64,000 nt of DNA from Isoetes taiwanensis (lineage: Eukaryota; Streptophyta; Lycopodiopsida; Isoetales; Isoetaceae): NCBI GenBank assembly GCA_021234155.1, contig JAJEKV010000260.1, positions 1 to 64,000 on the forward strand. The letters run 5' to 3'. The position numbers were made by a program, and so were the translations under genes. Under the pieces are notes generated by a model. It did not search any database and had not been told where the DNA came from. It was given only the letters and a program-made list of their open reading frames with translations. Within the stretch, counting starts at the first letter, position 1. The number at the start of each line of letters is the position of its first letter. Below, one piece after another: positions 34,915 to 46,695 of this stretch.

Positions 34915-35880
34915 TAAAATGAGAGTAAACCAATTAGGTTCTATTGACAACCATACAAAGTTCTACCTACAACCATCTTATAATAATGAGGTGATGTGGC
35001 AGTACGGGATGCCCGATGACACCTACCATATTGATCCTAATACTAAATTGGGGTAACAGCAAAGAGGAGATATAATTTTGAAATTGCCATTTGCAACAAT
35101 AGGAATTGTTCAATTAGCAGACTCCTATTTGATTTGTGCTCACGGTATGACACTTGATGTTAGATAAGAGCAAATAGCCGTGCACTTAGCAAGCCCATCA
35201 CTACAAAATATTTTCTTCAGCAAACAATTATTAATCTATTAAATGTAATGCTCTAAGGTCCATTTCGGGTTGGTGTATGCTCGTTTGGTCTTACAATTTG
35301 CTTATTGTTTTGTGTTGGCATGCGGGATGAAAGCATGCCAAAAAAGAAAATAAAGCAGCCTTTCATTTTTGTGAATAATGAGCTTTATGCTAAAATTTTA
35401 GACCATGTCAGCATATCTGCTTTCTCTTAAAGATGGTTTGACTGACACTAAAAAGCCTAAAGTTTAACAAAAAACTTCTATTCATTACTCCATAGAGCTA
35501 AACAGTCAAAGCAATGGGGCATTGAGTGTTGTGTACATACTATGCAACTCATATCAAATGAATGAAGAATTTCTCAATCAATAGTTGTATTTGAACGTGG
35601 ACTCTTTACCATTTGCCACTTGCAATTCAACTTCTTGATAGAAAAATCAATAAGGAAATATCATGTGCTCAAGTTTCAACCTTCAATCTATCTTTGCACG
35701 AACAAGAAATAGAAATAGAAATCGAAATATGTATTCACAATCTCATAGGACTTGCGATATAAGGTTCAATATAAACACTATGACGTCCCCCCGGAGTATA
35801 TGCTACGATATGCGTTCATCCTATGGCCACGTTAGTGTCAAGTTTGAATAGTCGACTTTATGAGGGGTCCGAGTAGCCCA
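34915..35880. other. Non-coding interval
   Basis: AT-rich with no gene or clear repeat recognised. Confidence 0.5.
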
Positions 35881-35929
35881 ACACGTCCTAAATGTTGGCT
35901 TACTACATTATAAGTGGCGACACCACTCA

Positions 35930-36085
35930 CCTTAGGCAAGATAACTCCACATTGTCACGTGGACTGCCTCATTAGCGCCCTGCCCAATAAATTGTCCCGT
36001 GATACCCCTCATTGTCACGTGGAGCCGCCCCATTAGTGTCCTGCCATATGGAATTGTCCCGTTGGTGCCATGTGGACCTACCCAA
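35930..36085. repeat. Short tandem duplication of about 65-70 bp
   Basis: The block with CATTGTCACGTGGA, a CTCATTAG/CCCATTAG run and TGTCCCGT occurs twice in a row (from about 35951 and 36010), with a partial third GCCATGTGGACC. Confidence 0.55.
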
Positions 36086-36314
36086 GTGAGCTCTGCCGAG
36101 ATCCACTTATTCCAACGATCTGCTGACCTTGCTAGCGCTTGGAATGAAGGATCATCTCCAAGAGGAGTGTGTCGTGCAAATTAGGCTTCCAAACACTTGC
36201 GGATGCCAAATATGCGATGGACACAAAGAAGAAGACTTTCGGGCGATGCAAATGATGCTTCCATGCACTTTGCAGAGGTGAAATCTGCATTATGTATGAC
36301 TTCTTAAACTACTG

Positions 36315-36505
36315 AAAGACCAACAATGGATAAAACCCTCACGCGAATCTCTTTGAAACCAACAGAAAACAATGGGATAAAACCACGGGCATCTCTTTGA
36401 AACCAACAGGAAACAATAATAAAACCCTCACGGGCAACTCTTTGAAACCAACAGGAAACAACGCCATTTGAAACCAACAGGAAACAATGTTGATAAAATC
36501 GACCA
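36315..36505. repeat. Tandem repeat around AAACCAACAGGAAACAA
   Basis: Four to five imperfect copies of TTTGAAACCAACAGGAAACA, most followed by ATAAAACC and CACGGGC, with unit length about 40-55 bp. Non-coding. Confidence 0.65.
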
Positions 36506-36509
36506 TTAT

Positions 36510-37400
36510 GGCGGGATTAAAAAACCTTGCCCTTTCGGGTTTTAGAGGAAAACCCCGACCATAATAGCAACATCTAACTATCTTTGAAGTATACCCTCAT
36601 CTTGACTAGCCTTGTCGGGTGAACAATATGGTTAAAAAAAAAGTTAACGAAGAACTCAAGTTTTGAAAATGCCTTCACTATAGATCTTCATTCTTGCCTA
36701 TGAACTGCAACTTCCATCCAAACTATAGGCAACACGCTCTCGAGTTGTCTGCAAAAAAAACCAAGAAGATAAGTTAAGAAATCCCTAGGGCTCAACGGGC
36801 CGGATTCCACTATCGACAACGGCACTTGGGAGCAAAATCTCAACTGCGGCTTCCTTTTGTGACACCAATACGTTGCACTCAAACCCCAAAGTCCATGTGT
36901 CCACCTCGATCCTAGTCCAAGAAGAGCTCAACATCACCTTCACAAAATGTCAATGTTTTAAAATAGCAATTTCGATTCAAATACTCTATTGTCTACAACT
37001 ATGACTTAAGCCACTTCACTCTCGGCCATGGAGGGCAACCCTCCATGCACATCACCTTGTTTTACCTGCTATTCTGCCTACACGTCGCCACGTGGCGGCG
37101 TGGCATTGGCCCAGCCAACTTTTCCGGCACGGCAAAGGCCCCGTGGCCTGTTTTCTGGCCGGTCAAGCTACCACTAACGGGGCAACACAGAAAAATTCCG
37201 TCTATCCGAGTATGCAGATTATTAAATTCTTAAATTTTCATTGGTACCACTCTATAATTAACAAACAAAAAGGCTTGTTTGGTCGCTGCAAGTATGCCGA
37301 TACGACAGATGATCACCGGAATCAAGGAATTTAATGCAAACCTACCTCCGCTATTGTATCTGGAGAAACCCCTTTTCTTTTTCAACGGCTTGAGCAGTTT
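36510..37400. promoter_or_regulatory. Upstream flank of the carboxylesterase gene
   Basis: No gene here. TCTATAATTA at 37251-37260 is a candidate TATA element about 175 bp before the leader intron; a similar TCTATTATAATC occurs at the matching place in the disrupted copy (minus strand near 3280). CCATGGAGGGCAACCCTCCATG at 37024-37046 forms a short hairpin of unknown role. Confidence 0.4.
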
Positions 37401-37433
37401 CACACTTGGAGGACGTTTTTTCTCCGCTATCTG

Positions 37434-37632
37434 GTAAGCTTTTCTGCCCCTCTCGGATGATCAATTGCAATGCGAAAATTTTATGCTCAAAAAGCTCTTG
37501 CATAATCTTGGAAATTTGCAATGCTAGACATTTTTTCCTTGATCTTCTCAATTCATTCATCTTGTCTTCTGTGAAATCTCTTCTTCTGGATTGAAATCTA
37601 TGGAAGGTCCTAATATTTGATCTTCTTTACAG
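37434..37632 (+). other. 5'UTR intron of the carboxylesterase gene
   Basis: GTAAGC donor at 37434 and TTTACAG acceptor ending at 37632, five bases before the ATG. The disrupted copy has the same intron in the same place (183 bp), and the two intron sequences align, which supports it as real. Confidence 0.8.
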
Positions 37633-37637
37633 AAATA

Positions 37638-38645
37638 ATGGCCGATTTATTGCCAACAGAGACGGATTTAGGGCTACCATTGGTTCCTCCTTTCAGTCTT
37701 AAGCTTCTTGCAAAGCTTGTAACAACGGCAAATAATATAGTCCGGCGAAAAAATTACACAATCAATAGGAGGATAGCGGATCTGCTGGAGATCCCTGTGC
37801 CTGCCGGAATGACCCCTGTAAAAGGAGTAAAAGCCAAAGATATGGTAATAGATGAATCTACCGGAGTTTGGGTTCGAATCTTTACTCCTTGCCCTAATCT
37901 TAAAGCTCCCAAGCTTCCGGTGGTTTTTTACTACCATGGCGGAGGATTTGCGGTACTAAAACCAAATTTCTTGCTCTATGATATCTTCTGCAGACTTCTT
38001 GCAAAACAGGGGAACTGCATTGTTATTTCCACGCATTACAGAAGGTCGCCGGAGTATAGGTTTCCTACAGCACATGAAGATAGTTTTAGTGTTTTAAAAT
38101 GGCTTCAAAGCACAAAACATGAATATATTCCAGAAAATGCTGATCTATCTAGATGTTTTTTAGCTGGGGATAGTGCAGGAGGAAATATTGTGCATCATAT
38201 TGGATGCAGAGCTGCTATAGAAGATATGAATCCTCTGCAAATCCGTGGACATGTATTGATCCAGCCATATTTTGGAGGAGAAAAACGCACTGATTCTGAA
38301 CTGAGGCTAGTAAATGTGCCTATTATTTCCCTTGAAAGTGCAGATTGGCACTGGAGAGCATACCTTCCTGAAGGAGAAGATAGAGACCATCCTATTTGCA
38401 ATGTTTTTGGACCAAGGTCTGATGATATTTCAGGGCTGAATCTGCCTTCTACTCTTGTGATTGTGGGTGATCATGATATTCTTCAGGATTGGCAGATCAG
38501 ATATGTTGAAGGCATGAAGAAGGCAAATAAGGATGTTGATCTGAAATTTTACAAGGGTGCTGTTCATGCCTTCCACATTTTTCACACCTACAAGTTATCT
38601 CATCAGGTTCTAGATGACATCTGTAACTTTCTTAATCAACATTGA
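37638..38645 (+). CDS. Carboxylesterase of the plant CXE/GID1-like hydrolase family
   Basis: 335 residues, the usual length for plant CXE proteins. I choose the ATG at 37638 because an upstream in-frame ATG (37617) lies inside the 5'UTR intron and the second copy starts at the same methionine. The alpha/beta-hydrolase core is complete: oxyanion-hole motif HGGGF at residues 100-104, nucleophile Ser179 in GDSAGG, Asp280 in GDHDILQD and His310 in AVHAF. It should hydrolyse small esters in the cytosol (no signal peptide or membrane segment seen). The GID1 gibberellin receptors have lost the catalytic His; here it is present, so this is an enzyme and not a receptor. The KGVKAKDMVIDESTGVW stretch resembles CXE18-type members, but the exact subgroup is not proven. 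It has no intron in the coding region. This is the only apparently intact host gene in the window. Confidence 0.92.
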   Translation: MADLLPTETDLGLPLVPPFSLKLLAKLVTTANNIVRRKNYTINRRIADLLEIPVPAGMTPVKGVKAKDMVIDESTGVWVRIFTPCPNLKAPKLPVVFYYHGGGFAVLKPNFLLYDIFCRLLAKQGNCIVISTHYRRSPEYRFPTAHEDSFSVLKWLQSTKHEYIPENADLSRCFLAGDSAGGNIVHHIGCRAAIEDMNPLQIRGHVLIQPYFGGEKRTDSELRLVNVPIISLESADWHWRAYLPEGEDRDHPICNVFGPRSDDISGLNLPSTLVIVGDHDILQDWQIRYVEGMKKANKDVDLKFYKGAVHAFHIFHTYKLSHQVLDDICNFLNQH

Positions 38646-39147
38646 TAGTCCCTGCTACATATTCTTCTCTTCTGGCTGAACCATTAGCTACGATATTTTC
38701 TTATGCAATTCAGATATTGTGACATGTCCAGAATTATCTTATTCCATTCTTTTTCTGTCCTTTTCTGAAACATGTCGATGTGCATTGGTTCCCCTTCCAA
38801 TTTTGCGAGGACCTTACACTGAAAAACTTGTTAAGGGGCAATGAAAGGTTTACTTATTTTGTAACCTTAAAAAACATTTCAATGTACAATCCTAGCTTGA
38901 TACGTGCACAATGAAATAACCCACCTTCATTTATGTTGTTGATTTGCAACAGACCTGTTAGTTGATGGTCTATTATATGCATGCATATACATGTATAAGC
39001 GTAGATGTAAAGACACATGGCATGGCATGCATTTATGATAGAATTTATACAAGCAAGGGTTAACTTGTGTGCAAGGGTTTTGGAGAAGATTTTTTTTGGA
39101 GGAACAAGGATTAGTTGGGAAGTCCAAGCATTCATCTCTGCAAGCTA
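38646..39147. other. 3' flank of the carboxylesterase gene
   Basis: AT-rich and non-coding. No strong canonical AATAAA signal is visible close to the stop. Confidence 0.5.
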
Positions 39148-40233
39148 GGGAGCTTTCATCTCTGCAAAATGAGATTCCTCCATAGCATGTGATGCCATAA
39201 CCACCATACTAGGTGCTACAATATCCTGCACACAAGATGTGATAACAAATGCAGCAAATGAGACAATAGGACGTGATGCCTCATTAGATGGGATTGGCAT
39301 TGAAGATGCCTTAGGTAAAGAAGACACAAGAGGAGATACCAAGCTCGGGAGAGAACTCACTGAAGGAGAGACAATAGAAGATGTCACAGAGGGGGCGATT
39401 TTGTCAGGGAGGGCCAGAATTGCTTGTGAACTGTTGACATGGGCAAGGATCAAGCAATTTGGCATGCCAAGGGTCTCATTTATTAGACATTTGCAACTTT
39501 TCGGAACCGATCACGTTTCTTTTATTTATATTTGCTTGATTGAATCATCGCTATATTTGCTTTGGTTTAGTACTTTGTTGCTAATCTAAGGAATTAGTTA
39601 AGGAATAGACCATTGGGAGCTTTCATCTGTGCAAAATGAGATTCCTCCATAGCATGTGATGCCATAACCACCATACTAGGTGCTACAATATCCTGCACAC
39701 AAGATGTGATAACAAATGCAGCAAATGAGACAATAGGATGTGATGCCTCATTAGATGGCATTGGCATTGAAGATGCCTTAGGTAAAGAAGACACAAGCGG
39801 AGATACCAAGCTCGGCGGAGAACTCACTGAAGGAGAGACAACAAAAGATGTCACAGAGGGGGCGATTTTGTCAGAAAGGGCAAGAATTGCTTGTGAACTG
39901 TTGACATGGGCAAGGATCAAGCAATTTGGCATGCCAAGGGTCTCATTTATTAGACCTTTGCAACTTTTCGGAACCGACCACGTTTCTTTTGTTTATATTT
40001 GCTAGAGGAATCACTATATTTGCTTTGGTTTGGTCCTTTGTTGCTAATCTAAGGAATCAATTAAGGAATAAACCATTGGGAGCTTTCATCTGTGCAAAAT
40101 GAGATTCCTCCATAGCATGTGATGGCATAACCACCATACTAGGTGCTACAATATCCTGCACACAAGATGCGATAACAAATGCAGGAAATGAGACAATAGG
40201 ACATGATGCCTCATTAGATGGCATTGGCATTGA

Positions 40234-40257
<24 letters not shown>

Positions 40258-40264
<7 letters not shown>

Positions 40265-43200
40265 TTATAAGTAATGATGGGAAGCATTTATACTTTTTTT
40301 ATACATGCAGTACAATGTGGTGCTCTAACGAGTTTGTATGCGAAAGATGAAAATTGGAAATGAGGATCTCCGATGGGAATCATGTGGGCGTTTAAAATTG
40401 CAATGAGTACTGGAAGTGTCTTGAAAGAATAATTTGATCTAGGGTCTTTGACCATGAGAGTATGTTGTTAAGGTGGCTTTTGGGACTTGGGTGAAGTTCT
40501 GCTTAAAAAATTGTTTTACTAGCATTCGATATTTCCCTTGGGAACATTTTCTATGTCTAATTTTATTGCTCATTGCTTTTTGACGAACCGAAAATGGATC
40601 GGTCGTTGGATCTTGGATCTATTGATCACGATCCAAGATTAGGGGTTACTGGATTGGTTGTTGCCCGGATATATATCTTTCTTTGGGTATATTACGCGAA
40701 TTAGGGTTGCGGTTGAATGTTGTCGGGTATATATCTTTTCTTTGGGTATTAAAGCTTGGACCGAGCATATACATGGCTTAGTGTCTCTACACCGATAGCC
40801 CTAAGATTGGATTGCAATGAAGCGAGATATCTTTGCCTTACTTTGTTTGTAGAGAAGAAACCCTCCAGCTGGCTATGGGTAGGAAGAAAAGGAGAAATCA
40901 TGCGGGCATTAGTAAGAGGCCATGGCGACTATGAATCCAAAGCGGGATCTGCCGAGGGAGTGCTTTCGAAGAAATTGAAGCGGCCGGACAAAACTTTGTT
41001 GGGACAATTTCAATTAAGAAGGCAACTCTGCAGCATGATTCAAACTTGGAGCAAGCTGGAGGCAGCTCCTCAAATGATGACATGGAGAATCATGCAATCT
41101 TCAACGTCCTACTCAGGTTTGAGAATCTTATATGAAATTTTGAGTATATTTGACTATGGATCCGTTAGATCTGTTTAAATGGATTCAAATGATGTATATG
41201 ATCTAACTATATGCCCGAAACAATGCCTATTCTTTGGATAAATCTGAATAAGGATTATTTGCGCTTTAGTGCATTTAACTAAAGAAATATTTGTCCATTA
41301 CATTTAGTGATAAAGTCTGGCAGAGGGCATCTGTCACAATTTTTAGGTTGTAATGGCTTTAACACAGGTTGCATATGGCTAAAGGAACTTCCAGATCTAG
41401 ATGTATGGCTGCACTATTGCATAAATCTTTTAGTGTCTAAGGGCTTGTATACATCTCGTCTATATGCATATTGCTATGGGTGTTAGATGTCGTGCATTTA
41501 ACTAGCTAAATAATTTAGGCAGTGGCTTTAATGCATGTTAAGCCTATAGCAAAGGGCTTTTCGGTGACTTTGGTATTTATGATGGAAGTGAGGCTAAAAA
41601 ATTGTGTAATAATAATACCCGAATCGAGGGTTTGGCAAAGATAGTTGTTGAGAATATGATAGGCTATGAATATCTCGTCATTATATGAGATAGATACATC
41701 TTGTTACTTTCTCTTTGCCTATTTATTCATCTAAGTGGTAACATGATTTCCGCATAACATAGAGGCCTTGCTAACTATGGCACCGAGAATAACATAGAGG
41801 CCTTGCTAACTATATGGCGTAACATTAATTGAGAGCGGATATGATGTATTGAATAGTGGATATGATGAGTGGATTGATATTGATATATGCAGCTCATTTG
41901 TTGCAGCAGTTTACACATTTGTTGCTCCTGTTTATGCAATTTAATCAGGCATATGCAGACTATGGGGCTATTTTTGAAATACTAGCTGCTAGCTATGATT
42001 ATCTTAGGGCAGAGATAGACCTGAAAATGCACTTGGGATATTAGCTTGATTATATGATGGTCCTTTTCTTGATATGGATTAAAGGCTTAAGCTCAAGCTC
42101 AAGCTTAAATTTGCATAGTGGATGCTCTAGGGACTAGGATTAAAGTATAGACATTTAACATCACTAATTGCTTGTGCATGTTGCTGGAATAATTTGTGAA
42201 GTGGACATCCTTTTGAGTCACAGATAATAATTTTGCATTATAAAGCTCAGGGCAGAGCAGAGCTGCAATTGTAGATGAGCTTTGGCTGCACCAAAAGTAT
42301 AACTGAGTTTTTATTTTAAGGTTTTAGGATGGTAAAATTTGGAACATGCAAAGCCATGCACTTACATATCTCGCCACATTGGTGCGAATATATCTGCCCC
42401 TCTTATTCATAATTGCATGTTGCATGTTTATCTTGGTTGAGGCACAGGCAGATTGCGCATTGTTTATTGCAGCAGTATAAATATGCACTAATATGTAGCT
42501 GTAAATCTACACCTCATATTTGCTATTGCATGTAGTTGTGGATATGTGGTGGTTAATTTTAAGGCATGAAATTATAAGTTTTCTGTCATATCGGTGATTG
42601 CATAGTTTATTGCGGGGTATGGAGCTTTTAACGATTATATTAGCAAACACAAAAACATTACATTGGCTGCAATAGCCTAGGGCAAACGTAAATTATTTAA
42701 AACCCCAAACGTATCATAGATTATTTGAATATGACGCAGCTTGATTTGTCTGCAGTATAACTTTTCTGTAGTATTCTGCACCATTGAAGCAATTATATGT
42801 TGCAAACATCTATTGAATGCTGGTGCAGCAAAATAACTTCCCTAGAACAGTGAGATTAGAGGCATTCTAGTTGTAGTATGCCCAGGTTCTATGGGAATAG
42901 TTTTTACTCTTAGATCCTTGTTTTTTTATGTTAGTTACAAGCAAGGTGAAGGGTGATAAACTTAAAAGACCTTATGACGCCTGCTAGTAGCTTAGGCTTT
43001 TACCCATGTTCTTGGCTAACTGTCCTCTGGTTCTACTGCAGGTAACAGGGTCTTTTACTCCTTGCTATGTTTCTTGGTGTAAATGCTATGTGTTAAAGAT
43101 GGATTGCTTTCGAGAAAAGCGGATGCTACTCGAGGGCCTTCAAAAAGGATCATGTGATTGGTGTAAAAATGTAATTCGAGTTATGTTTGTCACTACAAGT

Positions 43201-43931
43201 TAAACCGTCTCTCTGTTTGTACTTGTACAATTATTAAGGTAATATCTGGGCATATTGCGGATTGAATTTTGAATACATTTGTAATCTTGCATCGGGTTGA
43301 TAATAGAATATAATGACTTTTTATTTTTGGCAACCATGTCTTTGGCCTAAGTACATTGGCACCTGATTGTACTTAGGGCTGCAAATTGTATCATGTTTTT
43401 GTTCTTGCAAAGGTCAAAATCATGATAGGAAGTCTAAGGTCTTAGGATCTGATGGACTTGAAAGGTTTTTTTATCTCTAACTCAGTCTACTGGTTATACT
43501 AGTAGCCAGGATATTGGTTGCATTATGGGTGCTGTCTTAAGACATATCCTCTTCAAACTAATGGTTGAAATGATTTTTATAGGCTGCCATTGAGGACAAG
43601 TGGGCCTTCAAAAGGATCATGTGATTGGTGTAAAAATGTAATTCAGTTATGTTTGTCACTACAAGTTAAACCGGTCTCTCTGTTTGTACTTGTACAATTA
43701 TTAAGGTAATATCTGGGCCTATTCTGGATTGAATTCTGAATATATTTGTAATCTTGCATCATGTTGATAATAGAATATAATGACTTTTATTTTTGGCAAC
43801 CATGTCTTTGGCCTAAGTACATTGGCACCTGATTGTACTTAGGGCTGCAAATTGTATCATGTTTTTGTTCTTGCAAAGGTCAAAATCATGATAGGAAGTC
43901 TAAGGTCTTAGGATCTGATGGACTTGAAAGG
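40258..43931. other. Non-LINE segment carried between the two poly(A) tails
   Basis: Contains what look like pieces of an unrelated genomic locus. On the + strand, 40870-41116 has exon-like sequence (start near ATGGGTAGGAAGAAAAGG at 40874) ending at a good donor, CTCAG/GTTTGAG. A second exon-like stretch begins after TTCTACTGCAG (to 43041) with CFREKRMLLEGLQKGSCDWC. A 468-bp-period tandem duplication covers 43134-43472 and 43602-43938. These features are antisense to the LINE and still carry introns, as expected for a read-through transcript. No gene family recognised. Confidence 0.5.
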
Positions 43932-43938
43932 TTTTTTT
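43134..43938. repeat. Direct repeat of about 337 bp, period 468 bp
   Basis: GGGCCTTCAAAAAGGATCATG opens copy 1 (43134) and, with a small change, copy 2 (43602). Both run through GATGGACTTGAAAGG. Copy 2 ends exactly at the LINE poly(T), copy 1 continues to CTCTAACTCAG. Confidence 0.8.
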
Positions 43939-43946
43939 TTTTTTTT

Positions 43947-44783
43947 GAAGGACGTGAGGCTCTTTTTATTGACAAGAACAAAGGCACAATACACAATGCA
44001 TAGATAGGAATGAAACCCTAGTGGATAGGCTGACCCAACTAGGCAAAAACATCCGTCTATGCATAAGAAGAACACCGTAAATACGTCTGCCAAATTATCT
44101 CTTTTTTATCATCAGCTAGAGATGAGCAACGATAAGCTTTGGTGATCTTCTGGCGAGCACAGCAGGAGAAATGATCGATCGGAGATGTGTGCACCTTGGA
44201 AAATACACAAAGCGTCGCCTCTGCCAAATAGACCACAAAATCAACTAGCGACAAGATGAAATGCCAGCTTACACAAGTTAGGCCAAGCAAGGGGATAAAG
44301 TGCAAGTAGGATCTCTCTGGCTAGTCGAGGAGACACACCTGAAAAGAGGAACAACCACTCCCAAGCAAGCCCGTAGTAGATGATCGCACAAAGAAGAAGC
44401 GGTGTTCAATAGTTTCAACCGTTGGCCGCAGAGAGAAGCAGCGTTACGAAACTCTAGGATTTATCTTGTGAACCAAGACATTCACTCGAACACATCTATG
44501 GAGAATTTGCCATCGCGGCGCTGACACTTTAGGGTGGAGCAATTTATCCCATGTCCACATCCAAACACTTTTCCACTGTGGTTGAGGAACCTGAAGATCT
44601 ATTATACAGATGGGATCGACAAATCTGGGTTGGGGTGGCTGATTTTTTGCCGCAGCAACCACAGGCTGATGTGCCTATTTGGATATGTGATGCACGGCTT
44701 AAGCCATAAAAGTTTGTTTCTTCCACGTACAGGCTGCTTTTAGATTGTGAGCCTCTTCCCCCATCCCAGCACTGGCATCTTTA
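43947..44783 (-). pseudogene. LINE 3' part with zinc-binding RT domain
   Basis: On the minus strand the reading gives DKLLHPKVSAPRWQILHRC and VRVNVLVHKINPRVS, the start of a zf-RVT domain, and a terminal KKEIIWQTYLRCSSYA. The 3'UTR ends CAATAAAAAGAGCCTCACG then GTCCTTC(A)15. It is 5'-truncated, with frameshifts inside the zinc domain. Confidence 0.72.
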
Positions 44784-45373
44784 GGCATTGGCATTGAAGA
44801 TGCTTAGGTAAAGAAGATGCAAGAGGAGATACCAAGCTCAGGGGAGAACTCACTGAAGGAGAGACAACAGAAGATGTAACAGAGAGGGCGATTTTGTCAG
44901 GAAGGGCCAGAATTGCTTGTGAACTATTGACATGGGCAATTATCAAGCAATTTGGCATGCCAAGGATCTCATTTATTAGACATTTGCAACTTTTTGGAAC
45001 CGATATCGTTTCTTTTGTTTATATTTGTTGATTGAATCATCGCTACATTTGCTTTGGTTTAGTACTTTGTTGCTAATCTAAGGAATTAATTAATGAATAA
45101 ACCATCGGATAGGGTTCAATCGCCTTGCATGTGGATATAATTAATTGAAGACTGCCACATTGTGCAGAATAATCACAACAATTCTAAAGATAAGGAAATG
45201 CATTGCTTTGAATGGTTGAAATATAACTAAAACAGTATGAAGTACTAATTTAATAATTCTAAAGCTAACCCTTAGCATGTTTGGATTGCTATCACGATCT
45301 TCATCACTGAGCTAGGTACTTTGACATGGTTTAGTTGTATATGCAACCTCAGCAAGGGCATTACATGTAGAAA

Positions 45374-46478
45374 ATGTGGCGTTCACGTATTTATACACCT
45401 TTTGTATATAAATACACGACACGTCACGATGAATAATTAATTATTCATAAGTTAATGTTAGTTATGTAAGTCATTAATTATTAAGGCTAAATCCTAATTC
45501 GAATTTAGGGCTTAACCTAATATTAAAAAGGCTAAAATATTAAATTAGTAAATGATAACCAATCTAGAATTGCCACCTGGCCCAAATCGATTGGGCAAGG
45601 CATGCTAACTTTGGTTCACCCAACTTGGGGCTTCCACCCCAATTTGCCCCTATTCGATTTACGGTCAACTGGAGAAGGAGGAGGAGCTTATTCAACCAGC
45701 AGGGCAAGGAGAACCTGAGAGATAGATCTAGTGCAGATATTGTTTAGTAGGCTTAGTTAGCTTGAGATTCTAGTTAGGAACTAACCCTTGCTTGTTAGAT
45801 AGATGATTAATCTCTCTATTTTATGTTCTAGATGAGATTACGATGGATGTATCAGATCTGAATGCTCTCTTTCAGTTTCTCTTGTGTTGTATGGGTAAGG
45901 AAGGGGTAGAGACCTAAAGGCCAACTAGAAGTAGAGATGTTCCTAGTTAGAACCCTTAAGACCCATTAAATGCGGCATGTGCACAAGAGCCCACCTGGCT
46001 GTAGATGCTATATTGTGACTCAGCACCAGATAACGGGTATGATGGTGAAACGAAGGTGGGATATTACCTAGCTAGGCTATAGGATTCCTATAGTGTGTTA
46101 GGCTTATAGCCAGTCACTGAAGAGGGCGGGTATGGGTCTGACACTCCCTGAAAAATCGCAGGATGAGTGCCTATATGATCGTCCTGGACTCGAACGGGCA
46201 CAGTGAGCTGGCCTTTAGATTTAAGGGAGTAAGTCGGGTACGGATGGGGGGCTGCTGATGTGGCATGTATTCTCTAGCACACCCAGAGATTCATCATGCC
46301 CGGGGAGAGGACGCCTCCCTGACCTACCTCATCGAACCGGGGAGATATAACCTAGAGTGCTCTCATAGGGTGACTCCATGAGATTGCATCTCCAGAAGGC
46401 TACAATCACGCTATAGCATGTTTCAGCCTATCTGCAAAGTGTGCACAAGAGAGACGGATGGAGATGGACACTAGTTTG
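45374..46478 (+). repeat. Truncated LTR related to the histone-bearing gypsy LTR
   Basis: Opens TGTGGCGTTCACGTATTTAT, like the TGTGACGTTCCAAGTATTTAT start at 16675. It shares in order TAATTAAT-rich sequence, GGGGTAGAGACCT, AATGCGGC, GAGGGCGGGTATGGGTC, TCTAGC-x-CACCCA and AAAGTGTGCACA. Divergence is high. It stops at about 46478 without the CGTCACA end or primer site. A relic of a related element. Confidence 0.72.
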
Positions 46479-46695
46479 GCATCATATAGGCATTTCTTGA
46501 AGGACATTTTGAAGTCAAAGGTTGAAGACCCCAAAGTTAAAGTTTGGAAGACCACTTGAAATTCAATATATAGCACAATAACACGGGGTACTTTGCGTGA
46601 TTCAAGCTTTTGCCATGATGTTACTTCTTAAGGCATGATTTGCTATTTCGCAAGGCTTTACTACGATAATTCCACCCAAAAAAATCATCTCTTAT
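46479..46695. other. Short flank before the minus-strand gypsy element
   Basis: No coding or repeat signal. Ends with CTTAT, the left target duplication. Confidence 0.5.

Larger units (their letters stand above)
40220..44801 (-). mobile_element. LINE insertion with 18-bp target duplication and apparent 3' transduction
   Basis: GGCATTGGCATTGAAGAT occurs at 40220-40237 and at 44784-44801, flanking the insertion. The insertion begins with poly(T) (to 40257), the poly(A) tail of a minus-strand transcript. At the other end lies a 5'-truncated LINE (44783-43947, minus) with its own internal poly(A) (poly(T) 43932-43946). Between the two tails is 3.7 kb of non-LINE sequence (40258-43931). This is what a LINE transcript that read through its own end into downstream DNA would leave. 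Confidence 0.75.
39148..45104 (+). repeat. Three-unit tandem repeat (about 465 bp), third unit split by an insertion
   Basis: Units at 39148-39614, 39615-40077 and 40078 onward. Each opens GGGAGCTTTCATCT and closes near GAATAAACCATT. The third unit stops at 40237 and resumes at 44802, on either side of a 4.5-kb insertion, and ends near 45104. Each unit is open on both strands for about 100 codons: + MITNAANETIG, minus MPNCLILAHVNSSQAILALP. The minus frame is Ser/Pro/Val-rich. I cannot say whether either is a protein; a decayed repeated gene exon is possible. Confidence 0.8.

Noticed and set aside
36688-36882. Small minus-strand frame upstream of the carboxylesterase
   Set aside because: Short, no family motif and low coding likelihood.
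37617-37637. Upstream start for the carboxylesterase (seven extra codons)
   Set aside because: It lies inside the 5'UTR intron (acceptor at 37631-37632), and the second copy confirms the start at the MADL methionine.
44784-45104. Separate dispersed copy of the 465-bp repeat
   Set aside because: It continues unit 3 exactly from the 18-bp duplication, so it is the right half of one split unit.
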